Below, piece by piece: positions 1 to 6,704 of a stretch of 12,921 nt of DNA. The position numbers and the translations under genes are program-made. Origin of the DNA: an uncultured Gammaproteobacteria bacterium (GTDB taxonomy: Bacteria; Pseudomonadota; Gammaproteobacteria; CAIUAS01). The stretch is from NCBI GenBank assembly GCA_903897205.1, contig CAIUAS010000153.1, positions 1-12,921 of the forward strand, written 5' to 3'. Numbering within the stretch: position 1 is the first letter of the stretch; each line of letters begins with the position of its first letter. The notes under the pieces were generated by a model. That model was not told the origin of the DNA. It saw nothing but the letters and a program-made list of their open reading frames with translations, and did no database searches.

Positions 1-422
1 GACAACAGGAATTCGCTGCCCAAAACAATACTAATCTGTTCACTGCGAAAATAATGCGTTTTTTCATCCCAATTTAATTGTTTTAAAGTCAGGAATAAAT
101 AACCATCATATTCTTCCACCTTGGCGCGTTGGCTCGTATTAAGAATATCTTCGGTAACCAGCGGATGAATTTTAAAATGCTCATTAAGCTGTTCAATTAA
201 TTTAACGTCATGCAAACCAGCTACATTAATCCATAAAGTACTCGTCTCAGTCGGCTGCAATAAACACTGCTCTAAAGACACATTCATTGTCACTTGACAT
301 TGATCGACATTATAAATTATTAAATCTAATTGCGAGTTTTCATTTTTATACTCGCCAGTGTAAATCAATGCTCCAGGTGGCAAGCCCGCTTTGCTAGAAC
401 GCTTATATAAATCATTATCCAT
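1..422 (-). CDS. corA: CorA-family magnesium/divalent cation transporter, N-terminal part (cut by window edge)
   Basis: The minus strand is open from an ATG at 422 to the left edge, giving about 140 residues. The product has the sequence pattern of the cytoplasmic N-terminal domain of CorA/MIT channels: an early GLPPGALIYTGE segment, then a stretch around residues 85-125 with HPLVTEDILNTSQRAKVEEY followed by DGYLFLTLKQL and SEQISIVLG, which is typical of CorA. CorA is a homopentameric inner-membrane channel for Mg2+ (also Co2+ and Ni2+). The two membrane helices and the GMN selectivity motif would lie beyond the window, so neither ion specificity nor intactness can be judged. A good ribosome site (AGAAGG, about 9 nt before the ATG) lies in the 15-nt gap after the uup stop, so it is probably translated from a uup-corA transcript. 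ZntB is a related alternative, but the start segment fits CorA better. Confidence 0.85.
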   Translation of the reverse strand, partial: MDNDLYKRSSKAGLPPGALIYTGEYKNENSQLDLIIYNVDQCQVTMNVSLEQCLLQPTETSTLWINVAGLHDVKLIEQLNEHFKIHPLVTEDILNTSQRAKVEEYDGYLFLTLKQLNWDEKTHYFRSEQISIVLGSEFLL

Positions 423-437
423 GAAAACAACCTTCTT

Positions 438-2330
438 TTACTCTTCTAGTTCTTCCCAACGGCTATATAATTGCTGCAACGACTGCTCCAGCGTCTGTAA
501 CTTCGCCATTGTTTTGGCAATTTGCGCGCTGTCTTGCTGATAAAATTGTGTACTGGTAGTTAAGGCAACCAGCTCTTGCTGCTCTTGTTCTAAGCGCTGT
601 ATTTTCTGCGGAAGTTCGGCAAGTTCACGCTGCTCTTTATAAGACATTTTTTTAGCTTTAAGCATTGATGTCTGATCATTTTTTTCAACAGACTTTTTAG
701 CAGAATCTTTATTAGCAGATGACTTAGTTGACGGCCGATTTTGCAACCAGTCACTATAACCACCCATATATTCCACTATTTTACCCGCCCCCTCAAACGC
801 CAACACACTCGTAACCACATTATCTAAAAAGGCGCGATCATGCGTCACTAACAATAAAGTTCCTTGATAGTTCGTTAATAATTCTTCTAACAACTCCAGC
901 GTTTCAATATCCAGATCATTCGTAGGTTCATCTAATACCAGCAAATTAGCAGGTTGACTAAATAAACTGGCCAACACCAACCGATTACATTCTCCACCAG
1001 ACAATGCCTTTACAGGCGTATGCGCACGCTGTGGCGTAAATAAAAAATCGCCTAAATAGCTAATAATATGTTTAGTTTTATCACCAAACTCAATGCTTTC
1101 TCGCCCTTGCGCAACATTTTCCAACACTGTTTTTTCGGGCTCTAATACCGCACGCATTTGATCAAAATAAGCTATTTTTAATTTAGTGCCTAAACGAACG
1201 GCCCCGTGTTGCGGCGCTAAATTACCCAGCAATATGTTCAATAAAGTACTTTTCCCTGCACCATTCTCACCCAATAAACCAATACGATCGCCTCGCATAA
1301 TACGCAATGAAAAATCTTTTATAATAATTTTATCATGGTAAGCATGTGAAATATGTTCCGCTTCTATCACCAATTGACCTGATTTTTCAGCCGCCGTAAA
1401 TGTTAAATTGGCTTTGCCTTGCACCTCACGACGTTGCTCACGTTCTGTTCTTAAGGTTTTCAGCGCACGCACACGCCCTTCATTGCGGGTGCGCCTGGCT
1501 TTAATGCCTTGACGTATCCAGCGTTCTTCCGCCGCTAATTTTTTATCAAATTCCGCATTATGCCTTTCTTCCGCCAAATAGAATTCTTCCTTACGCCGTA
1601 AAAAATTAGCATAATCACCTGGCCAACTCGTTAAACAACCTCGATCCAATTCAATAATACGCGTTGCTAAGCGCTGCAAAAGTGCGCGATCATGGGTAAT
1701 AAATAATAAACCGCCAGCAAATGCCATTAACTCATCTTCAAGCCATTGAATAGCGGCAACATCTAAATGATTAGTGGGCTCATCTAACAATAAAAGATCA
1801 GGGGTCGACACTAATGCTCGCGCCAACAGCACCCGACGTTGCCAACCGCCTGATAATTCTTTCACCAAACTATCCGCCGTTAAATCTAGCCGTTGTAAAG
1901 TGGCATTAATTAATTGCTCATAACGCCAACCATCGCACGCATCTATCGCGTGTTGCAATTCGCTCAAACGCTTTAAATCCGCATCCGATTGTGAGTTAGT
2001 CAGTTGCAACGTAATTTCATGATATTCAGCCAACAAATTTCCAACAGCGGCCAAGCCCTGCGCAACAGTTTCGAAAACCGTTAAATTACTTTCAGGCGGT
2101 AATTCTTGTTCTAAACGAGCAATACGCAAAACCGGTTGATACCAAATTTCGCCATCAGTTGGCGTTTGCTGCTTATCTATAATCTTTAGCAAACTAGATT
2201 TACCGGCTCCATTACGCCCTATCAAACAAACACGCTCTCCTGGCATTATTTGCAGATCAATTTTATCTAATAAAGGTTCAGCACTAAAAGTCAGCGTGAC
2301 TTTTGCAAGGGTCAGTAAAGGCGTTGTCAT
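438..2330 (-). CDS. uup: ABC-F family ATPase Uup
   Basis: This 630-residue soluble protein has two ABC ATPase domains and no membrane segments. Domain 1 has Walker A GRNGAGKSS at 38-46, signature LSGGWQR at 159-165, Walker B LLLLDEP at 179-185 and an H-loop His at 213. Domain 2 has GENGAGKST at 354-362, LSGGECNR at 443-450, LVLDEP at 464-469 and His497. Between them, about 240-310, is a charged helical linker of the ABC-F P-site-tRNA-interaction type. After a Lys/Ser-rich linker at about 535-560, the last 70 residues form a Glu/Gln/Leu-rich coiled coil, the C-terminal domain that marks Uup rather than EttA or YheS. Uup is known to act on ribosomes and, through its C-terminal domain, to bind DNA; E. 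coli mutants raise precise transposon excision. All ATPase motifs are intact. The ribosome site before the ATG is weak (AGAAA). A perfect TATAAT box lies 36 nt upstream, and corA follows within 15 nt. Confidence 0.93.
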   Translation of the reverse strand: MTTPLLTLAKVTLTFSAEPLLDKIDLQIMPGERVCLIGRNGAGKSSLLKIIDKQQTPTDGEIWYQPVLRIARLEQELPPESNLTVFETVAQGLAAVGNLLAEYHEITLQLTNSQSDADLKRLSELQHAIDACDGWRYEQLINATLQRLDLTADSLVKELSGGWQRRVLLARALVSTPDLLLLDEPTNHLDVAAIQWLEDELMAFAGGLLFITHDRALLQRLATRIIELDRGCLTSWPGDYANFLRRKEEFYLAEERHNAEFDKKLAAEERWIRQGIKARRTRNEGRVRALKTLRTEREQRREVQGKANLTFTAAEKSGQLVIEAEHISHAYHDKIIIKDFSLRIMRGDRIGLLGENGAGKSTLLNILLGNLAPQHGAVRLGTKLKIAYFDQMRAVLEPEKTVLENVAQGRESIEFGDKTKHIISYLGDFLFTPQRAHTPVKALSGGECNRLVLASLFSQPANLLVLDEPTNDLDIETLELLEELLTNYQGTLLLVTHDRAFLDNVVTSVLAFEGAGKIVEYMGGYSDWLQNRPSTKSSANKDSAKKSVEKNDQTSMLKAKKMSYKEQRELAELPQKIQRLEQEQQELVALTTSTQFYQQDSAQIAKTMAKLQTLEQSLQQLYSRWEELEE

Positions 2331-2365
2331 ATTTTTTTCTAAATTAAAGTGAAATTCTAAGCCGC

Positions 2366-2371
2366 ATTATA
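2366..2371 (-). promoter_or_regulatory. Probable -10 box of the uup-corA promoter
   Basis: Read on the minus strand, these bases are a perfect TATAAT, placed to start transcription about 28 nt before the uup ATG. No convincing -35 hexamer is found at 16-18 nt, where the bases are mostly T-rich (GTTATT at 17 nt), so activity may depend on flanking sequence or an activator. The position just downstream of the ankyrin-gene terminator fits a separate transcription unit. Confidence 0.45.
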
Positions 2372-2444
2372 CCCACAACCTTCTGAAAAATAACACTGGA
2401 AAAGCAGGCCAAAATAATTTCCATTTAGATAAACCTCCACCCAT

Positions 2445-2485
2445 AAAAAAGGCCATCATCCCCGCCTACACGGAAATAATGGCCT
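2445..2485 (-). terminator. Rho-independent terminator of the ankyrin-repeat gene
   Basis: On the minus strand a 10-bp stem (arms 2476-2485 and 2450-2459, AGGCCATTAT with ATGATGGCCT) closes a 16-nt loop and runs directly into a tract of T (2445-2450). The one non-Watson-Crick position is a U.G wobble in minus-strand RNA but would be a C-A mismatch in plus-strand RNA, so the minus direction is favoured. It begins 38 nt after the stop codon of the ankyrin gene and lies before the uup promoter. The loop holds a CCCCGCC/GG core that resembles a decayed REP-like palindrome. Confidence 0.75.
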
Positions 2486-2523
2486 GTAAAATAGCTCGAT
2501 ATGCTCTTATAAAATATTTATTT

Positions 2524-4071
2524 TTAATTGAAACCATATCTAGCTGGAGGATTGGACTCAGTTTTTGGATCAAAAATAGCATCCTCTGCAAAATCTTTTT
2601 CTGCTTCCTCTCCCAATGCTCGCGATATCATTTCCAGCTTTGCTGCATCTTTACCTTTTTCAGCAAGATCCAATGGCGTTTCGCCTCTGTAATTTCGCTC
2701 CAGACAAGCAACTTTTGCTGCAGCTCCCAAGCTTGCTAAAATCATTTCCAGCCCCGCTGCACTTCCCAGTTGTACAGCAAGATGCACTGGTGTATCAGCA
2801 TGCGTATTTGACTCTAGACAAGCGGCTTCTGCCAACTCTCCCAACGTTGCTAAAATCACTTTTAGCGTTTCTGTATTTTTCTTGCTTGCACAAATATGCA
2901 CGGGCATTTCAGCTTGTTTATTTTGTTCCAGACAAGCGGCTTTTGCTGCCTCTCCCAGCGCCGTTAAAATCACTTCTAGCGCTTCTGCATTTTCATTTCG
3001 TGCAGCAAGATGCACTGGCGTTTCATTCCAATTATTACTTGTTTGCTGACAAGCGGCTTTTGCTTCCTCTCCCAACGTTGCTAAAATCACTTTTAGCGCT
3101 TCTGCATTTTTATTTCGTGCAGCAAGATGCACTGGCGTTTGATCCTCCCTATTTTTTTGCCTACAAACAGTTTTTGCTGCCTCTCCCAGCGTTGCTAAAA
3201 TCACTTTTAGCGCTTCTGCATTTTTATTTCCTGCAGCAACATGCACTGGCGTTTCATCACAGTTATTTTTTTGCTGACAAGCAGCTCTTGCTGCCTCTCC
3301 CACCGCCGCTAAAATCACTTCTAGCGCTTCTGCATTTTTATTTCCTGCAGCAACATGCACTGGCGTTTCATCACAACTATTTTTTTGCTGACAAGCGGCT
3401 TTTGCTTCCTCTCCCAGCGTTGCTAAAATCACTTTTAGCGCTTCTGCATTTTTATTTCGTGCAGCAACATGCACTAGTGTTTCATCAGAACTATTTTTTT
3501 GCTGGCAAGCGGCTTTTGCTTCCTCTCCCAGCATAACAAGGATTTTAGCTAGAATATGCGCATAACTTGGTTGTAGAATAATATTTAGACAAAAATTATT
3601 CATTAAGCATCGCTTGAGTAAAGCAGCAATTTTATCCTTTCGCGGTTCTAATTCGAGTTTTTTTAAAACTGCTGCCATCGCCGCCTCATTATCTGAACGC
3701 ATAACATATTCAATCACTGATATTTTCTCAGATTCCATCTGCTGACACGCTTCTAAGGCATCGTCTTTACTTAGCAATAAGTTTAATAAATGCAAACCCT
3801 TATTGCCTTTGCAAATATCAGGAAATTCATTTTTGAAAAGCTTCAATATAAGATTCATAGCAGTATTAGATTGACTAACCATTTCTTCAAACAACAGAGA
3901 ATCTTCCAGACGGGATTGATACTCGAGTTCTAACGTGGAGTTACTGTTCTCTTCATTTTTAATCTTAAACTGCGCTTTCGCCAGCATTTTTGGCTGTATA
4001 CGTTGATCACCAAAACCGATTTCTCTGAAAAATTGATATTGAGTTATATTGGATGGTCCATTTTTTTTCAT
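2524..4071 (-). CDS. Ankyrin-repeat protein, candidate Dot/Icm-type secreted effector
   Basis: The 515-residue product has no signal peptide or membrane segment. Residues 1-188 are an unrecognised, mostly helical and charged N-terminal region. Residues 189-493 are eight tandem repeats of 38 residues (the fifth has 39), each opening with Cys and containing the ankyrin core T-P-V-H-x-A-A followed by N-A-E-A-L-x-V-I-L and an extra LGEEAKAA-type helix; the period is longer than the usual 33. The last 22 residues are not repeat. An acidic block (EEAEKDFAED, 488-497) near the C-terminus resembles the E-block seen in many Dot/Icm substrates. The ATG has a good ribosome site (GAGGG, 9 nt before it). 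A PmrA-like box lies upstream and a strong terminator follows. Ankyrin repeats bind proteins, so an interaction with a host protein is plausible. Secretion is inferred only from the box, the tail and the domain type; an intracellular bacterial role cannot be excluded. Confidence 0.85.
   Translation of the reverse strand: MKKNGPSNITQYQFFREIGFGDQRIQPKMLAKAQFKIKNEENSNSTLELEYQSRLEDSLLFEEMVSQSNTAMNLILKLFKNEFPDICKGNKGLHLLNLLLSKDDALEACQQMESEKISVIEYVMRSDNEAAMAAVLKKLELEPRKDKIAALLKRCLMNNFCLNIILQPSYAHILAKILVMLGEEAKAACQQKNSSDETLVHVAARNKNAEALKVILATLGEEAKAACQQKNSCDETPVHVAAGNKNAEALEVILAAVGEAARAACQQKNNCDETPVHVAAGNKNAEALKVILATLGEAAKTVCRQKNREDQTPVHLAARNKNAEALKVILATLGEEAKAACQQTSNNWNETPVHLAARNENAEALEVILTALGEAAKAACLEQNKQAEMPVHICASKKNTETLKVILATLGELAEAACLESNTHADTPVHLAVQLGSAAGLEMILASLGAAAKVACLERNYRGETPLDLAEKGKDAAKLEMISRALGEEAEKDFAEDAIFDPKTESNPPARYGFN
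2593..3507 (-). repeat. Eight tandem 114-bp coding repeats (ankyrin units)
   Basis: DNA encoding repeat residues 189-493 is a direct tandem array with a 114-bp period (one 117-bp unit). Motifs such as ATGCACTGGCGTTTC and GCTAAAATCACTT recur in most units on the plus strand. Units 1-4 are the most alike (units 2 and 3 differ at 7 of 38 residues), and units 6-8 near the C-terminus are the most diverged. This fits growth or homogenisation of the array at its N-terminal side by unequal recombination. Copy number may vary between strains and may be miscounted in short-read assemblies. Confidence 0.9.
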
Positions 4072-4091
4072 GATAAATACCCTCGTTGTTA

Positions 4092-4131
4092 ATTATTAAC
4101 CATATCAAAGAAAGCTTAAGGAAATATTAAT
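4092..4131 (-). promoter_or_regulatory. PmrA-like box and -10 element of the ankyrin gene
   Basis: On the minus strand, 4112-4131 reads ATTAATATT, then TC, then CTTAAGCTT. This is a direct repeat of two nonamers with a 2-nt gap, i.e. TTAA-N7-TTAA. The published PmrA consensus for Legionella and Coxiella effector genes is cTTAATatT-N2-cTTAATatT; the halves match at 8 of 9 and 7 of 9 positions. A -10-like AATAAT (4092-4097, 5 of 6 to TATAAT) follows 14 nt after the box, about 20 nt before the ATG. A 13-bp perfect palindrome (4088-4100, GTTAAT-T-ATTAAC) overlaps the -10 and might be a second operator. Confidence 0.6.
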
Positions 4132-4254
4132 AAATATTCTTAACCATAACGCCGCATGACCAGAATGGTTCTTCTTAGAAAATTTACAGTTTAAAACCGG
4201 GTAGATGGCGTGCTAATAGAACCGGACATTTAGCATGTTAACTACGTTAAAAAC

Positions 4255-4283
4255 TTGCCTGTTTACCATTTGTTCACTATCAT
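4255..4283 (+). promoter_or_regulatory. Predicted sigma70 promoter of dinB
   Basis: TTGCCT (4 of 6 to TTGACA) and TATCAT (5 of 6 to TATAAT) are separated by exactly 17 nt. Transcription would begin near 4290, leaving an untranslated leader of about 50 nt before the dinB ATG. An inverted repeat ends 17 nt upstream of the -35. Confidence 0.4.
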
Positions 4284-4338
4284 ATTATTTAGGCGAAAAC
4301 TCTCGCAGAATCACCACAACACATTAATATAAATCTTT

Positions 4339-5397
4339 ATGCGTAAAATTATTCATATTGATATGGACTGTTTTTATGCCGGCATTGAAATGCGGGACAA
4401 CCCTGACTTAAAAGGTAAGCCTGTTGCAGTCGGCGGTCCGGCTGATAAACGCGGCGTGCTCTGTACCTGTAATTATGAAGCCAGAAAGTATGGTGCACGC
4501 TCGGCGATGCCTACTGCACACGCATTACGTTTATGTCCTGATTTAATTTTACTCCCAGTCAACATGGCAAAATATAAAGCCATCTCAACTCAAATCCGTG
4601 ATATCTTTTATGCTTATACGCCAAATATAGAACCCCTTTCATTAGACGAAGCCTATTTAGACGTTACCGATTGCGAACACTTGCAAGGAAGCGCTACGCG
4701 CATTGCACAAGCCATTCGCGCGCAAATATTTCAGCAATATCGATTAACGGCCTCTGCTGGGGTTGCACCTAATAAATTTTTAGCCAAAGTGGCCAGCGAT
4801 TGGAACAAGCCGAACGGTCAATACGTTATTACGCCCAAACAGATCAATGATTTTATTTTGCATTTACCGGTTGCTAAAATTCCAGGCGTTGGCAAAGTAA
4901 CGGCGCAAAAAATGCATAGCATGAATATTCAAACCTGTTCGGATTTACAAACATACTCCGTTGAACAACTAGCCGAGCATTTTGGTCTATTTGGTCAAAA
5001 GCTTTTTAATTATTGTCGTGGTATTGATACTCGCGCCGTAGAATCGCAACGTACACGCAAATCAGTAAGCGTGGAAGAAACCTTTCCCAGCGACTTACCA
5101 CATTTAACAAATTGCACGCACATCTTATCAACACTTTTTGAACAACTCACTCAGCGCCTTAAACCTTATCAAGAACGCAGTATCAAAAATCAATTTGTGA
5201 AAATAAAATTTAACAATTTCACCCAAACCACCGCAGAGACCATTGCAAACGACTTAACAATAGATTTATTTCACCAGCTCTGCCAAACTGCTTATTTACG
5301 TTATCAATTACCCATAAGGCTCATCGGACTAGGCGTGCACTTTCATGATAATCTCAAAAAACAAACCAATAACAAACAACTCCTATTGAATATTTAA
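4339..5397 (+). CDS. dinB: DNA polymerase IV (Y-family translesion polymerase)
   Basis: This 352-residue protein matches the length of E. coli DinB. The N-terminus IIHIDMDCFYAGIEMRDNP carries the metal ligand Asp8. The palm motif SLDEAYLDVT holds the catalytic Asp103-Glu104. A helix-hairpin-helix segment (KIPGVGKVTAQKM) follows, then the little-finger domain, and the extreme C-terminus QLLLNI fits the beta-clamp binding motif QLxLxL, so the protein is full length. The steric-gate position is Tyr13, where E. coli has Phe13; aromatic residues are the rule here and Tyr is used by other Y-family enzymes. Pol IV extends primers past minor-groove N2-dG adducts and contributes to untargeted mutation. 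No clear ribosome site precedes the ATG (the 18 bases before it are AT-rich), so translation may be weak. SOS control is not visible: I see no LexA box. Confidence 0.95.
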   Translation: MRKIIHIDMDCFYAGIEMRDNPDLKGKPVAVGGPADKRGVLCTCNYEARKYGARSAMPTAHALRLCPDLILLPVNMAKYKAISTQIRDIFYAYTPNIEPLSLDEAYLDVTDCEHLQGSATRIAQAIRAQIFQQYRLTASAGVAPNKFLAKVASDWNKPNGQYVITPKQINDFILHLPVAKIPGVGKVTAQKMHSMNIQTCSDLQTYSVEQLAEHFGLFGQKLFNYCRGIDTRAVESQRTRKSVSVEETFPSDLPHLTNCTHILSTLFEQLTQRLKPYQERSIKNQFVKIKFNNFTQTTAETIANDLTIDLFHQLCQTAYLRYQLPIRLIGLGVHFHDNLKKQTNNKQLLLNI

Positions 5398-5412
5398 TAG
5401 CGGAAAAATTTC

Positions 5413-6699
5413 ATGAAATTAGTATACACCTCAACCAATTTAGGCGTTGTCACCCACATCCGACTGAAGCTGGCTTGCCAAATAATAATAAAGTATTGGA
5501 ATAACAAATATAGAACAGTGTGTACAAACTTATTTTGCTAAGGATGGCTTTGAACTGTTCCAAAAGTTGCTGCAAGAAGCTTTTGATGAAGCCGCTTGTA
5601 AATCTAATCTTTTATTTTTTTTAACTAAGCAGTTAGATATTAATTTTCACCAAGAGCCCTTAGTAGAAGCCACCATACAAGAGGGTAAAATTAATTGGCG
5701 CATCGTAACAAATGCGCAAGTTCTCTATACCAGGCAAAAAGAATTTAATTTTGCTCATACAAACCCATGGCGCATGACCTGGGAACAATTTCGATTATTT
5801 AAAGATAGTGGTAAGCGTTCTGGTACAGTGGCCATTACTTTAAAACGATTTCTTCAATGCTTGCCAAAACAACATCAAGAACAAGCAACGGCCGTATGGC
5901 AAGAATTAAAAAATAAAAATATTTTAACAGATAAAAATCGATTATCAGATGGATGGCGAGTCATAGCAGGAAACCAAATAGAATTAGATACTTTAACCAA
6001 CTTTCCCCTCATCATTGAAAAAAAAATGTCACAGAGTGCTTAAAGAAATTAGCTGGCAAAAAAAAATTAAACCCTGTTAGCAGAAATAATTTTATTGCTT
6101 TTTGGGATGATGCTAATAAATATCGAGCCGGATTGATTTGGGATGAATTGAAAAAAATAAAAACTATCGATATCAACGATAAAATTACCAGTTTAGTTTT
6201 TAAACTAACTGATTTCTTGAAAACACTTTACTTGACTTATTCGGATATTATTCAAGCATTTAATGTGATTACTAATAATGAATCTCATAAAGAAAATATA
6301 ACTGAAATACCGAATGCTAGTATTTATCGTCCGGAGCGTTCCTGCAAAGCTTGGAAAAAAACTGGCACGATTCAAAACGATAACCCTGCAGACGCAGTGC
6401 ACTGTACAAAACTTTGGTTGGAAAAGCGCTCAAAAGATTTCTTCTTAGGAACAGATGATTACATCAAGGCATTAGGCGCTTTTCGTTACTTATATCGTCA
6501 GCAAGTAAAACAGCCGCTGCCACTGGCAGGCCATTATAAAACAGGCTTAATCCCTCAAACCTTTTTTCAAAAGCCTAAAGATAAACAAGCAATTGATAAT
6601 TTCTTTGCCGAGAAAATGAAATTCTTTTTAAACAAAAGAGAGGGGGCGGAACTCACGGAAAGTCATTCAGTGCGAAAGACGCTATTTAAAACGCTTTGA
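5413..6699 (+). pseudogene. Unrecognised gene broken by frame changes (about 400 residues)
   Basis: Three open segments lie end to end 15 nt after dinB. Segment A starts with ATG 5413 after a GCGGAA ribosome site (MKLVYTSTNLGVVTHIR; this short start recalls the DUF2007 family) and stops near 5541. Segment B is open in the next frame from 5468 to 6043 but has no ATG until 5774; the first possible start is a TTG at 5567 with no ribosome site. Segment C is open from 6019 to 6699 in the frame of segment A. B and C meet in a run of nine A (6018-6026); one more A, or a -1 slip, would fuse them into one protein continuing EKKNVTECLKKLAGKKK. Joined, B and C give about 375-410 residues: hydrophilic, Lys/Phe-rich, with no signal peptide, membrane helix or known motif. 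Base composition is very AT-rich (13 G+C of 60 at 6241-6300). It converges on the malic enzyme gene with 5 nt between stops. I cannot name the family. Pseudogene, sequencing error and slippage-expressed gene are all possible. Confidence 0.6.
6018..6026 (+). other. Nine-A homopolymer at the B/C frame junction (possible slippage site)
   Basis: The run reads, in the upstream frame, gaa aaa aaa atg, so it contains an A-AAA-AAA heptamer in the arrangement used for -1 ribosomal frameshifting, and it is long enough for RNA polymerase slippage. After it the upstream frame stops at 6043, while the -1 frame stays open to 6699. No obvious stimulatory hairpin follows directly. Confidence 0.5.
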
Positions 6700-6704
6700 G
6701 TATA

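Larger units (their letters stand above)
4072..4338. other. Divergent intergenic region between the ankyrin gene and dinB
   Basis: This 267-bp stretch has no credible gene. It holds the PmrA-like box and -10 for the minus-strand gene (4092-4131), an 8-bp inverted repeat at 4209-4216 and 4230-4237 (CGTGCTAA/TTAGCATG, one G.U pair, 13-nt loop), and a sigma70-like promoter for dinB at 4255-4283. No LexA-type CTG-N10-CAG site was found. Confidence 0.6.

Noticed and set aside
2593..3507. Regular repeats considered as a CRISPR array
   Set aside because: The period is 114 bp with no unique spacers between short identical repeats, and the repeats code in frame for ankyrin units.
2616..3536. Plus-strand open frame of 306 codons opposite the ankyrin repeats
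   Set aside because: Its openness is a by-product of the tandem repeat: the same Leu/Phe-rich antisense pattern recurs every 114 bp. It has no proper ribosome site, and the sense frame has a clear domain structure.
4123..4142. Plus-strand TTAA-N9-TTAA as a PmrA box for dinB
   Set aside because: The spacing is 9 rather than 7 nt, so the cores are not one helical turn apart, and it lies about 200 bp from dinB.
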